41,041 nt of DNA from Sarcina sp. DSM 11001 (GTDB lineage: Bacteria; Bacillota; Clostridia; Lachnospirales; Lachnospiraceae). Position numbers and translations under genes: made by a program. Each line of letters begins with the position of its first letter. Position 1 is the stretch's first letter. The stretch lies in the NCBI RefSeq assembly GCF_900101015.1, contig NZ_FNFZ01000032.1:1-41041 (forward strand). Reading direction: 5' to 3'. Of this stretch, positions 1 through 8,057 are shown one piece after another. The notes under the pieces are model-generated. The model did no database searches. It had not been told where the DNA came from and saw only the letters and a program-made list of their open reading frames with translations.

Positions 1-218
1 ATGTCCATATCCTGTTTGAAGCTGACCCCTTTACCGCTCCCGGGAGTCTCGCCAACATAGTCAAGACGAAGACATCCCGGTTCGCGAGGAGGGAATACGG
101 TGAGACTATCCTCAGGAAGTATTACTGGAAGCCTTTCTTCTGGTCGGACAGTTATTTTGTCACGACGGTCAGCGAGAATTCTCTCGCAGTGGTCCGGGAT
201 TACATCCGGAACCAGTAA
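1..218 (+). CDS. tnpA: IS200/IS605-family transposase TnpA, C-terminal part (cut by window edge)
   Basis: Reading from base 3 gives 71 residues beginning VHILFEADPF and ending RDYIRNQ, then TAA. This is the C-terminal half of the small Y1/HUH single-strand transposase of IS200/IS605 elements. The first two bases of the window complete a His codon (AT after a missing C), so the HUH metal motif (His-Val-His) lies at the edge. The Tyr of DYIRNQ is the position of the catalytic nucleophile in the family. The block WKPFFWSDSYFVTTV is also typical. No tnpB follows on this side, so this is an IS200-like single-gene element or the tnpA half of a larger one. The 5' part is outside the window, so intactness cannot be judged. 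About 200 bases without a gene follow, up to the thiX stop. Confidence 0.9.
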   Translation, partial: VHILFEADPFTAPGSLANIVKTKTSRFARREYGETILRKYYWKPFFWSDSYFVTTVSENSLAVVRDYIRNQ

Positions 219-407
219 GTTTCTTCTGGCATTCACCCACAACCATGCGGTGCAGCAGCTCCTATGGATGTGGTACTCTGCTGCTTCGCTTTATAGATAT
301 GCATGAACCTGTTGCAAATCCGCAAATATCCGTTTGCAAATATGTACGGACAAAACCTCACGTACTCCCCAGGCTGTAACTTTTATTTTTCGAGTTTACC
401 GGGTATG

Positions 408-433
408 GTACCTATTATATGGTACCTACTCAT
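408..433. repeat. 14-bp tandem duplication overlapping the thiX stop codon
   Basis: On the minus strand the motif TAGGTACCATA occurs twice, 14 bases apart, and the first TAG is the stop codon of the permease gene. It is a small example of the repeats seen at several gene ends in this window. The core GGTACC is palindromic. Confidence 0.7.
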
Positions 434-1184
434 TCCTCCAGGTGATGACCCGCTTCTCAATGGCAGAGACAACTGCCACCAGCAGCATGGCCGCGATGGA
501 AAGCAGCAGGATCGGTGCAAAAACACCTGCTCCATCCAGCTGGGTCATCATGCGGCGGCTGAAATACCCCAGACCGCTCTGGGCGCCCAGCCACTCCCCG
601 ATCGCCGCGCCGATGACGGAGAGCGGGACAGCCATTTTGAGCGCTGAGAAAAAACACGGAAGAACAGCGGGGAGTTTGAGTTTAAAAAACATCTGCCGGG
701 TATCCGCCCCCATGCAGAACATCAGGTCTTTCATCTCTGTCCTGACGGAGCGGAAGCCGTCAAATACAGTGATCGTGACCGGAAAAAAAGTCATCAGCAC
801 GGTGACCAGCACTTTACTCCAGATCGTATAACCGAACCAGAGTACAAAAAGAGGGGCGAGCGCTGTCGTAGGGATCGTCTGGGAAGCGATCACAACGGGA
901 TACAGAGCTTTTTCCGCAATGGGGCTCGCGTCCATCAGGATCGCCAGCGCCATTCCCAGCACTATAGATATCATGAGCCCGATGACCACCACGGACATTG
1001 TGGCGGGCAGATGCGCCGTAAAAATCGGTCCGCGCAGATCCCACAGCCTCTGCACGACCTGAGCCGGCGATGGCATGATGTAAGCCGCATTCATCCCCAT
1101 CGCGGCTATCTGCCAGAACATCAGAAGCGCAAAGACCAGCATTGCTGCAGGCAGATTTGCCCGGTTTGTATTTCCAGAAGACAT
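426..1184 (-). CDS. thiX: ABC transporter permease, thiamine-precursor (HMP) type, ThiX-like
   Basis: A 252-residue integral membrane protein of the binding-protein-dependent permease family (SsuC/TauC/ThiX branch). It has an N-terminal membrane helix (about residues 10-30) and a BPD_transp_1 core with the EAA-loop-like block MGADTRQMFFKLKLPAVLP followed by further helices. The start ATG is preceded by GAGGAGGAGA. It lies 50 bases behind the ATPase gene in an operon headed by a TPP riboswitch and tenA. The likely substrate is therefore a thiamine breakdown product or precursor such as hydroxymethylpyrimidine or formylaminopyrimidine. The specific substrate is inferred from context only. No periplasmic-type binding protein gene is visible; downstream lies an IS200 remnant. 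Confidence 0.85.
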   Translation of the reverse strand: MSSGNTNRANLPAAMLVFALLMFWQIAAMGMNAAYIMPSPAQVVQRLWDLRGPIFTAHLPATMSVVVIGLMISIVLGMALAILMDASPIAEKALYPVVIASQTIPTTALAPLFVLWFGYTIWSKVLVTVLMTFFPVTITVFDGFRSVRTEMKDLMFCMGADTRQMFFKLKLPAVLPCFFSALKMAVPLSVIGAAIGEWLGAQSGLGYFSRRMMTQLDGAGVFAPILLLSIAAMLLVAVVSAIEKRVITWRNE

Positions 1185-1234
1185 TTCTCCTCCTCTATCT
1201 ATCCCCCAGTTTTATCCCTGTTTTTAACCAGTCT

Positions 1235-2074
1235 CTATACCCCGGCCTTGAGGGGCAGGTCGATCTCCGTGTTCCTGAGTTTCCCGATCAGCTGTTCCTT
1301 CATGTCCTGTATTTCAGGTTTTTTCAGGTCTTCGATCGACCGGGGCACACCGAGCGGAATCTCCACGGAAGTCAGGGAAGTAATAGGACTCCTCTCCGCG
1401 ACAAGTACACGGCCTGACAGAAAGATCGCTTCTTCTACATCGTGGGTGATAAAAAGGACTGTTTTCCGCTCTCTCTCCCACTGCTCCAGAAGCCATTCCC
1501 GCATCTCGATACGGGTCAGATAATCCAGCGCCGAAAAGGGCTCATCCAGGAGCAGCAGTTCCGCGCCGGTCAGGAGTGTCCTGGCAAAGGCCGCGCGCTG
1601 GCGCATGCCTCCGGACAGTTCGGAGGGACGCTTGTCTCCTTTTCCGGCAAGTCCCACATCCTTAAGGGCTTTCTGCGCTCTCCTGTGCTGTTCCTCTCTG
1701 GAAATACCCCCCTGAAGTTCCATGGGCAGACAGATGTTCTCCTCCACTGTTCTCCAGGGAAAAAGGAGGTCCTGCTGCGGCATGTATCCACAGACAGGGA
1801 TGTTTCCCCGGGTCTTATCCCGGGGCTTCTCCGGGCTTTTCTCTTTTCCGGAATCTGCCGCAGGCTTCCCGGCGACCCTCCTCCCTGCCACCAGGATCTC
1901 TCCCTTTTCCGGCACCAGAAGGCGGTTGATCAGTCTGAAGATCGTACTCTTGCCGCAGCCGGAAGCACCGATGATGGAGATGAATTCGCCCCTGTCCACA
2001 TGGAAGCTCAGGTGATCGATGATCGGCTTTTCTTCCACGGGAAACTGGAAGACCACATCTTTAAAGTCCAGCAT
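1235..2074 (-). CDS. thiZ: ABC transporter ATP-binding protein, thiamine-precursor type, ThiZ-like
   Basis: A 279-residue nucleotide-binding subunit that energises the adjacent permease. Walker A is GASGCGKST at residues 36-44, the Q-loop is YMPQQD near 100, the signature is LSGGMRQR, Walker B is LLLLDEP and the switch His lies in FITHDVEEA. Between Walker A and the Q-loop there is an extra Lys/Pro/Arg-rich stretch (about residues 63-93) not usual in SsuB/TauB-type ATPases. The gene starts six bases after the tenA stop and its ribosome binding site (GGGGGTGA) lies inside the tenA 3' end, so the two are translationally close. Family membership is certain; substrate assignment rests on the TPP-controlled operon. 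Confidence 0.87.
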   Translation of the reverse strand: MLDFKDVVFQFPVEEKPIIDHLSFHVDRGEFISIIGASGCGKSTIFRLINRLLVPEKGEILVAGRRVAGKPAADSGKEKSPEKPRDKTRGNIPVCGYMPQQDLLFPWRTVEENICLPMELQGGISREEQHRRAQKALKDVGLAGKGDKRPSELSGGMRQRAAFARTLLTGAELLLLDEPFSALDYLTRIEMREWLLEQWERERKTVLFITHDVEEAIFLSGRVLVAERSPITSLTSVEIPLGVPRSIEDLKKPEIQDMKEQLIGKLRNTEIDLPLKAGV

Positions 2075-2080
2075 TTACGA

Positions 2081-2755
2081 TCACCCCCGGATTTCCCATG
2101 CCATATCCCAGAAAGACATCTCATAGCGGGAACATATATGGAAGATCTCCTCCAGATGCCTGAGCTGTGGCTCATTCATATTTTCACACAAACGTTCAGT
2201 CAGTGCGATCAGCTCCTCATTTGCTTCATGATACTCCTCACAGGCATAGCCTTTGACCCACTCTCCATAGAAGGGATGCCTGTCCGCCTCCGGATATTTC
2301 TCCAGCATCCTGCGGGCAATATGCTCATAGCTCAGGGCGCAGGAAAGGATAGAAACCGCGATCTGGGCCGCACCCTCCTCATAGCCCACCTGCAGCATGT
2401 AGGCTGTATAAGAACGGTTGTCCAGAGCTGTCTGCGCTTTCTCCGCATCGGCAAGGCTGATCCCCAGGCGGGCCATATACCCGCGGTGGATATCCATCTC
2501 CCCGTCCAGGATTTGCTTTACATATCCCGCAAACAGACGCATACTCTCCAGGTCCTTCGCTTTGGCCACGCCGAGGGCGAACACCTTTGCGTATTCGATC
2601 AGATACAGATAATCCTGTATCATATAGAAGCGGAATTTCTCCCGGTCGAGGGTGCCGTCCGCAATTCCCTGCACAAAAGGGTGCTCCAGATAGGCATCCC
2701 AGAGATCCCTGCTGCCATCCAGCAGACGCTGCGTCACTTTTCTTTGATCACTCAT
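2081..2755 (-). CDS. tenA: TenA family thiaminase II (aminopyrimidine aminohydrolase)
   Basis: A 224-residue all-helical enzyme of the TenA/THI-4 family. It hydrolyses aminomethyl-pyrimidine products of thiamine decay to HMP, which is recycled into thiamine. The nucleophile Cys is in SILSCALSYEHIA (Cys139), the pyrimidine-binding Asp is in YMIQDYLY (about 48), and the C-terminal SFWDMAW block carries the usual aromatic and acidic residues. The start chosen is the ATG at 2755, preceded by GGAGGGGAGCAGGAA. An earlier in-frame ATG at 2830 would begin inside the terminator hairpin and is rejected. It is the first gene after a TPP riboswitch, followed by the ATPase and permease that presumably import its substrate. 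Confidence 0.95.
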   Translation of the reverse strand: MSDQRKVTQRLLDGSRDLWDAYLEHPFVQGIADGTLDREKFRFYMIQDYLYLIEYAKVFALGVAKAKDLESMRLFAGYVKQILDGEMDIHRGYMARLGISLADAEKAQTALDNRSYTAYMLQVGYEEGAAQIAVSILSCALSYEHIARRMLEKYPEADRHPFYGEWVKGYACEEYHEANEELIALTERLCENMNEPQLRHLEEIFHICSRYEMSFWDMAWEIRG

Positions 2756-2811
2756 TTCCTGCTCCCCTCCTGTATTTTTCAGCTCCCTGCCTGAATTTTT
2801 CCGTTTCATGT

Positions 2812-2843
2812 AAAAAACAGGTCCCTTCATCCGAAGGAACCTG
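2812..2843 (-). terminator. riboswitch-controlled intrinsic terminator
   Basis: On the minus strand an 11-bp stem (CAGGTTCCTTC / GAAGGGACCTG, loop GGAT) is followed directly by six U. It lies between the TPP aptamer and the tenA start, so it is the likely expression platform: TPP binding would favour this hairpin and stop transcription. Confidence 0.9.
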
Positions 2844-2920
2844 CTGTTTCTGAACCGCTTTGTGCTGAACGTATTTTTGCACTGCCTGTGTACCGCCTGT
2901 TAAAAGATGAATCTGCATCA

Positions 2921-3018
2921 GGCTGCGCTCTCTCGATTCCTACGCCGGCATTATCCGGATCAGGTTCCATGGTATCAGAGATCAATTACTCTGTCTCAGC
3001 CGGGATGACCCAGCCCCC
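2921..3018 (-). ncRNA. TPP riboswitch (THI element)
   Basis: The minus strand carries the conserved THI-box blocks in order: a G-rich 5' end, CCCGGCTGAGACAGAG, then ACCATGGAACCTGATC and CGGATAATGCCGGCGTAGGAA. A closing stem pairs GGCTG (3011-3015) with CAGCC (2921-2925). The CTGAGA and CCTGATC...TAATGCC.GCGTAGG elements are diagnostic. It precedes tenA and a transport pair, so thiamine pyrophosphate should repress this operon. Confidence 0.96.
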
Positions 3019-3041
3019 AAAAACGATAAACGAATATACAA

Positions 3042-3070
3042 ATATTAATCCCTGACCAGCAAACTGTCAA
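3042..3070 (-). promoter_or_regulatory. SigA-type promoter of the thiamine operon
   Basis: On the minus strand a perfect TTGACA (3065-3070) is separated by 17 bases from TAATAT (3042-3047). Transcription would begin near 3035, just ahead of the TPP aptamer. Confidence 0.85.
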
Positions 3071-3126
3071 CCTCAAAAGGCGATCTATCAACTCTATAAG
3101 CTCTTCCGGGTTACCGTACAGATCCC

Positions 3127-3280
3127 CTCGAAATTCGAGGCGTTTTTCGCGGGTTTTTCGCGAAAAAACCGAGTAGAACGGCGTTCGCCCCATTCGCGAA
3201 GCGAATTCAGCATGGGCGAACGCAAGTTACTGCATTGCGAAGCAATGATTCCGCCCCTCGAGGGGGCGTGTACAGTAACC
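3127..3280. repeat. dispersed structured element, left copy (family C)
   Basis: A ~154-base non-coding element made of three hairpins: CGAAATTCGAGGCGTTTTTCGCG with TTTTTCGCGAAAAA; GCGTTCGCCCCAT paired with ATGGGCGAACGC (3181-3223); and GTTACTG (3226) closing with CAGTAAC (3273), with an inner GCCCCTCGAGGGGGC. A second copy lies in inverted orientation at 40555-40692. The outer and first-hairpin sequences are shared, while the middle stem differs in sequence but still pairs. No protein is encoded. The remaining ~250 bases up to 3530 hold C/T-rich sequence with no gene I can support. Confidence 0.75.
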
Positions 3281-3529
3281 TTCCGGCGCTTGTTTCCCTG
3301 GCCCCCCTGGCTCCCTTCAGGCAGGCTGTAACCCTCTTCCCGGAGCCCGTTCAGGGTGTTGAAGCGCAGTTTCCGAGTGCTGTTCCGGGGACTGTTCTCC
3401 GTACTGTTCCGGGGCTTTCCCGGAGTCGTCACCCCCTCCCCTTGCACCCTTGGAAAGATTCTGCTATCATCGGAAAGCCGAAGAAAAAATAGATCATCCG
3501 TAATAATCCACACACCAGGAGGCATATAT

Positions 3530-4666
3530 TTGGACAAGAAAGCGATTGCGGAAATCCGCAGACTGATGACACTGAAAAACTGCCGGATCGACAAGATCAG
3601 GGGCTGTTATGTCAATGAAAACCGGGAGATCGTAACAGAACTGAGAGAGACTTTTCTCGCTCTTGAGGAGGAGACTGTAGAAAAATACTGTGAGATCTTC
3701 CGTCAGACACTGGGCGGGAAACCGGGAAGGAACCTGTTCAATCTGGAATTCCCGCTGGAGGAAGAGGCTCCCGGAGGAAAGCAGGACATGCTGTACCGCC
3801 TGCAGCAGTCTGAGCTGGAGGACACCACCCTGCTCCGGGCATTTTATGACCAGGTGATCGAGACCACGCAGTTTCCGGACAAATATCTCATCCTTCTTGC
3901 ACACGGAGTGTATGACATTCCAGGGCGCACATCGGACGGGCTCGAAATGGACGATGCTTCCGATTATGTATACTCCTTTATCCTGTGCAGTCTCTGTCCG
4001 GTCATCCTCCTGAAAGAGGGGCTCTGCTACGATTCCGAGAAAAAAAGCTTTCTTGACCGGCGGAGCGACTGGTCTGTTCAGCGGCCCGACGCCGGCTTCC
4101 TGTTTCCTTCCTTCAACGACCGCTGCCCTGACATTCATCAGGCACTCTTTTTTGCCCGCCGGCCTGACGAGCTCCACGAAGAGATCCCTGCTCAGATTTT
4201 GGGATGCCCCATGCCGCTCGCCGAGGAAGACCAACGCGATGCCTTTAAAAACGTCGTGGAGACTGCCCTCGGAAGGGATTGCGATTTTGAAAATGTAAAA
4301 AATATCCACGAAGCTATCGGGCAGCTCGTGGAGGAACAAAAAGACAGCGGCGAGCCTGTTCAGATTGAAAAGGTACAGCTGCGCCGCATTCTGTATGAAA
4401 ACGGGGCATCGCAGGAGTCTCTGGACACCTTTGACGATGCCTTTGATTCTGCCGTCGGCAATGGCGGCACCCTGGCAGCGGAGAACGCCGCTGACACCTC
4501 CAGACTGGAGATCAAGGCAGGGAGCCTGCGCATCACCGTCAAAGCCGATATGGCGGACATGATCCAGACACGCTTCATAGATGGAGTAGAATATCTCACC
4601 ATCCCCGTTGCGAACGATATCGAGGTGAACGGGATCCGGATCCTTCAGTCCCGGAAGGACAAATAA
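3530..4666 (+). CDS. DUF4317 family protein
   Basis: A 378-residue protein starting at a TTG codon with CAGGAGG seven bases upstream; the family-typical N-terminus DKKAIAEIRRLMTLKNCRIDKIRGCYVNENREI begins there. Longer frames upstream run through non-coding sequence. DUF4317 proteins are common single-copy genes in Clostridia and have no established function. No signal peptide or membrane helix is visible, so it is probably cytosolic. It is the only complete full-length gene on the plus strand. It converges on the L,D-transpeptidase gene with only three bases between stop codons. The C-terminal part (about residues 325-378) is rich in beta-forming residues. Confidence 0.9.
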   Translation: MDKKAIAEIRRLMTLKNCRIDKIRGCYVNENREIVTELRETFLALEEETVEKYCEIFRQTLGGKPGRNLFNLEFPLEEEAPGGKQDMLYRLQQSELEDTTLLRAFYDQVIETTQFPDKYLILLAHGVYDIPGRTSDGLEMDDASDYVYSFILCSLCPVILLKEGLCYDSEKKSFLDRRSDWSVQRPDAGFLFPSFNDRCPDIHQALFFARRPDELHEEIPAQILGCPMPLAEEDQRDAFKNVVETALGRDCDFENVKNIHEAIGQLVEEQKDSGEPVQIEKVQLRRILYENGASQESLDTFDDAFDSAVGNGGTLAAENAADTSRLEIKAGSLRITVKADMADMIQTRFIDGVEYLTIPVANDIEVNGIRILQSRKDK

Positions 4667-4669
4667 GCG

Positions 4670-6430
4670 TCAGTAAATCACAATGGCGGTCCCGGGGACA
4701 ATATTGTTATAGAGGGTCTCTGCGACGTCAGGAGGGAGATTGACACAGCCGTGGGAGCCGTCTCCTTTGTACTCATCTCCTCCAAAAACGGTCTTCCACC
4801 AGGCGTCATGCAGGCCCTGGCCCTCATAGAAAGGCATCCAGTATTTGACTTCGGTCTCGTACTTGTCCTTGCCTGTACCGCCGCGGAGAATGGAAGGGCT
4901 TTCCTTGAACGCCAGGGGAAAGACTCCGCTGGCTGTCCCGAGGTTTTTGGTGACATCCCCGGTGACAACATCGCTCTCCACGATCAGCTGCCAGTTGCGG
5001 TAATACCACATATGCTGGGAGTAGATACTGACCTCGACATAAGTGCCGTTCAGGTCGTCCATGCCGTTTCTGCTCAGGAACAAAGGGCATCCCCAGTCAT
5101 TGTAGTACATGTATACCGGCTCTCTCTGCACCTTCTGGCCGGAGAGGATGTCCGCCTTGAGCTGCTCAAACTCCGCGTCCTCGAGAATAGTATAGCCGTA
5201 CTCATTCATGCCGGGTGTAAATGTGACAGCTCCGCCCCAGGTCGTGTAAAAAACCCGGTCCCTGTAGCGTGTGGAGTATCTCTGCGCCAGGTCCTCTACA
5301 TAGGCCCGCACTTCATCCTCGCGGACGACAGCCTCACCGTCCTTTACCCTGATCCAGTTCATGATCGTCTTGAAGTCGACCGTCTCCGACTCTCCCCCGA
5401 ACAGATAAGTGACACTTTCTCCTGCCAGCTGATTGAGAACCTTGCACTTTGTTTTGAAATCCGCGTTCTCAACCGTCTTATCAGGCGGGATATAGATCGA
5501 AGCCGGGATCGTGAGTGTGATCCTGTAGGGCCCGGTTTTTTTGGCAGTTTTTTGGGCGTTTTTATCAGCGCTTTTTAAACTGCCTTTTTTGTCATCTTTT
5601 TCAGCGCGGGGAAGGGCTTCGATCAGAGCCGGTACTGCTGCAGGTTCGACAGTCTTGTCTTTACTGTCTCCTGTATCTTCTTTGCCTTCTTTACCTTTTT
5701 TATCTTCTTTACCTTTATTGTCTTCTTTACCTTTATTATCTGCTTTGTCTTGCTTGTCTTCCTTTTCCTCCGCCTGTTCTTCTCCCGTCAGGAGGGCATC
5801 GATCTCACCGCGCATCCAGTTCCTGAGATCCCTGTCATGGAATCTCGTGCCCTGTACTTCGGGCACGATCCTGCATTTCTCCTCTTCCTCATAATAGAGA
5901 ATCTTTGCGTTTTTGTTTTCCTTTCTGGGTTCAGAGAGCGCATTCTTCCCGACCGCGTTTTTAAAAACGGTCTCATCTACTGTAAAGGGAATATTCTGGG
6001 TAAAAGAATTCCCGTACATCATCTCTGTGACCACACTCCGGAAATCGGACTTCTCTTTCTCCATATCCCTGGTCAGGCTGGCCTCTATTGTCTCTCGATC
6101 CGGTTGATAGCCCAGATCTGCGATGGGAAGGCTCAGGACCACTTTGCCCTCCTCCATCAGGACGACTTCGCCGTTGAGAAAGGTCTTTACAAGGCTGTCT
6201 GTCACTTCGGCAGGGGTTTTCCCCGCCACACTCCTGCCGTTCACACGCGTCTTTTCCAAAAAGCCCACGCTGTCCTGTTTTGAGCGCATAAACAAAAAGC
6301 CCGATCCGCCCACTGCGGCGGCGAGAGCCAGCAAAGTGATCAATATACATCCAATGAGAATCTTCAGAGCACGAAGTACACCGTTTTTACCCCCGGTGCC
6401 CGGTGTCTGCTCGCGCATTTTAATGCTCAT
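4670..6430 (-). CDS. membrane-anchored L,D-transpeptidase (YkuD) with peptidoglycan-binding-like domain
   Basis: A 586-residue cell-wall enzyme. Residues about 20-50 form one membrane anchor after a basic cytosolic stretch. A PG_binding_4-type region (VNGRSVAGKTPAEVTDSL and onward) is interrupted by a Lys/Glu/Asp/Gly low-complexity linker (about residues 220-265). The C-terminal YkuD domain ends with the catalytic motif HDAWW...GSHGCVNLPP, nucleophile Cys562 and His560. The family forms 3-3 peptidoglycan cross-links or attaches proteins to peptidoglycan, on the outer face of the membrane. The linker is unusually repetitive (KGKED units) and is the least conserved part. An extended -10 promoter lies about 145 bases upstream. 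Closest analogues are the large L,D-transpeptidases of Clostridia. Confidence 0.92.
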   Translation of the reverse strand: MSIKMREQTPGTGGKNGVLRALKILIGCILITLLALAAAVGGSGFLFMRSKQDSVGFLEKTRVNGRSVAGKTPAEVTDSLVKTFLNGEVVLMEEGKVVLSLPIADLGYQPDRETIEASLTRDMEKEKSDFRSVVTEMMYGNSFTQNIPFTVDETVFKNAVGKNALSEPRKENKNAKILYYEEEEKCRIVPEVQGTRFHDRDLRNWMRGEIDALLTGEEQAEEKEDKQDKADNKGKEDNKGKEDKKGKEGKEDTGDSKDKTVEPAAVPALIEALPRAEKDDKKGSLKSADKNAQKTAKKTGPYRITLTIPASIYIPPDKTVENADFKTKCKVLNQLAGESVTYLFGGESETVDFKTIMNWIRVKDGEAVVREDEVRAYVEDLAQRYSTRYRDRVFYTTWGGAVTFTPGMNEYGYTILEDAEFEQLKADILSGQKVQREPVYMYYNDWGCPLFLSRNGMDDLNGTYVEVSIYSQHMWYYRNWQLIVESDVVTGDVTKNLGTASGVFPLAFKESPSILRGGTGKDKYETEVKYWMPFYEGQGLHDAWWKTVFGGDEYKGDGSHGCVNLPPDVAETLYNNIVPGTAIVIY

Positions 6431-6573
6431 AAACTGTCCATTCCTCTGTCAGGTACTGCAAAATCAAATTCTCCCTTAATGTGAAGATGTGCCAGAGGGA
6501 ATCCCCTCTGACACACCCGGGCCCCCCGGCGCACCTCATGGTGCACCCCAAAGCCCCCCTTGGCATACCAATG

Positions 6574-6603
6574 ATTATAGCACCTCCCAATGATCATGGA
6601 CAA
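6574..6603 (-). promoter_or_regulatory. probable extended -10 promoter of the L,D-transpeptidase gene
   Basis: The minus strand reads TTGTCC, 18 bases, then TATAAT preceded by TGC (extended -10). It points towards the start at 6430. The leader of about 140 bases contains a hairpin (GTGYCAGAGGGG-type arms at 6487-6512). Confidence 0.6.
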
Positions 6604-6675
6604 TGGATAAGCAGACATTTGGAATGTTTTGGATCTTTTATACGATTTGTAACAGGAGAATCCGCAAGATTACCG

Positions 6676-6840
6676 GCATGCCTTCGAGAGGAGTGCCAGT
6701 AACCGATTTGGCCCGTCATATGCCTCTCGGGAGGCGTGATCAGTAAACCATTGGGTCCATCATATGCCCTCTCGGGCGGGCGTGATCAGTAAGCCATTCG
6801 GTCCATCATATGCCTCTCGGGCAGGCGTGATCAGTAACCG
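6676..6840. repeat. degenerate ~50-bp hairpin tandem repeat
   Basis: Three to four imperfect units follow each other. Each contains a small palindrome (GCCTCTCGGGAGGC, GCCCTCTCGGGCGGGC, GCCTCTCGGGCAGGC) followed by GTGATCAGTAA and CCATT-GGTCCATCATAT. The first unit is the most decayed. The array ends some 18 bases beyond the stop of the regulator gene at 6858. No gene is present from 6431 to 6857. Confidence 0.8.
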
Positions 6841-6857
6841 CTCAGCAGCACACCCGG

Positions 6858-7961
6858 TCAGCCTTTTCTTTCCAGGAATTTCATATATTCGCTGACCATG
6901 ATCGCAATGCGGAAAGTCATTGCGTCGTCAAAGGTCCGGATGTCGAGGCCTGTCTCCCTCTGCAGTTTTTCCATGCGGTACACAAGGGTATTGCGATGGA
7001 CAAACAATTTGCGGGAGGTCTCGGACACATTCAGATTATTTTCAAAAAAAGTCTGGATCGTGGCGAGTGTTTCCTGGTCGATTAATGACGGATCGTACTC
7101 CCCGAAGATCTCGTGAAGGAACATACTGCACAGATTGACGGGGAGCTGATAGATCAGCCTGCCGATCCCCAGCTCATTGTAGGACAGGATCTTTCTGCCG
7201 GCATAAAAAATCCTGCCGACATCCATCGCCATACGGGCTTCCTTATACGACTTTGAGAGATCCTTCAGCTCTGTGACGATCGTGCCATAGGCGGCAGAGG
7301 CGCGGACCATGGCTTCGGTCTCCAGCATATCGACCGCTGTGACCGCACACTGCTCGAGAGCTTCGTAGTCGTCCTCCGAAGTCAGAGATTTGATGAGGAT
7401 CACACTGTTCTCCTCCACCTGGGTCAGATAGCTGCCTCCCTGCGAAACAAAAAGCCCCGTCAAAAGCTGAGCTGCAGCGGTTTCCGCCTCATTTCCCCCG
7501 CTCTTACCCGGATCGATGTCAAAAACAATGATAGCCCTGGGCTCCAGATTTGTTATGTGCAGTTTTCTCGCCCGATTGTAGATATCCACCTTCAACAGGT
7601 TGTCGAGCAGGAGGTTCTGGAAGAAATTCCCCCTGTCAAGACGATCCTTATAAAGAGCGATCATGCTCTGGAGCTGCGAAGCGACCATTTTGGCCGCCAT
7701 AAGAGCATAGTCTCTGCTGCCTGACGCTGTCAGAATATAAAAAGGATCTGAATCATCCAGGACTTTGAGCAGATAACTCGTCCCCATGATCTGACTGTCT
7801 GCTGCGGATCGCGCAAATACAGACACGATCTCCGCGTCAGGCACCTCCATGCCGGCTGTCGCGGCAATAGTGTTTCCGTTCAGGTCCTGTACACTGAACT
7901 CCATATGTGTGATCGCGCCCATGTCCTCCAGGCACTTTTTGATTATCTGCGAGGTGATCAT
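6858..7961 (-). CDS. CdaR/PucR-type transcriptional regulator
   Basis: A 367-residue protein whose N-terminal ~130 residues resemble the sugar-diacid recognition region of CdaR-type regulators. A middle GGDEF-like/CdaR domain follows (around MVRASAAYGTIVTELKDLSKSYKEAR), then a C-terminal PucR-type helix-turn-helix (about 295-350) containing LNVSETSRKLFVHRNTLVYRMEKL. It is probably a ligand-responsive DNA-binding regulator, with sugar-diacid or related carboxylate as a family-based guess. It stands alone; the next gene upstream is the sugar-ABC ATPase, beyond a repeat array and a terminator, so common control is not implied. The upstream ribosome binding site is weak (AGGA about 13 bases before the ATG). 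Confidence 0.85.
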   Translation of the reverse strand: MITSQIIKKCLEDMGAITHMEFSVQDLNGNTIAATAGMEVPDAEIVSVFARSAADSQIMGTSYLLKVLDDSDPFYILTASGSRDYALMAAKMVASQLQSMIALYKDRLDRGNFFQNLLLDNLLKVDIYNRARKLHITNLEPRAIIVFDIDPGKSGGNEAETAAAQLLTGLFVSQGGSYLTQVEENSVILIKSLTSEDDYEALEQCAVTAVDMLETEAMVRASAAYGTIVTELKDLSKSYKEARMAMDVGRIFYAGRKILSYNELGIGRLIYQLPVNLCSMFLHEIFGEYDPSLIDQETLATIQTFFENNLNVSETSRKLFVHRNTLVYRMEKLQRETGLDIRTFDDAMTFRIAIMVSEYMKFLERKG

Positions 7962-8057
7962 AATATTCTAAATCCTGTCCCTGTTCCCTTGCGTTCAGTA
8001 CCGCATCCGTGCGCATCCTCGCGGAACGTTTATTCTTCATCACGGGATTGCAGCCAC

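Noticed and set aside
1442-2794. A 450-residue plus-strand frame
   Set aside because: It runs antisense to the well-supported ATPase and tenA genes and has no homologous features.
3094-3594. A 166-residue minus-strand gene upstream of DUF4317
   Set aside because: It covers the family C hairpins and the DUF4317 start; no ribosome binding site or recognisable protein.
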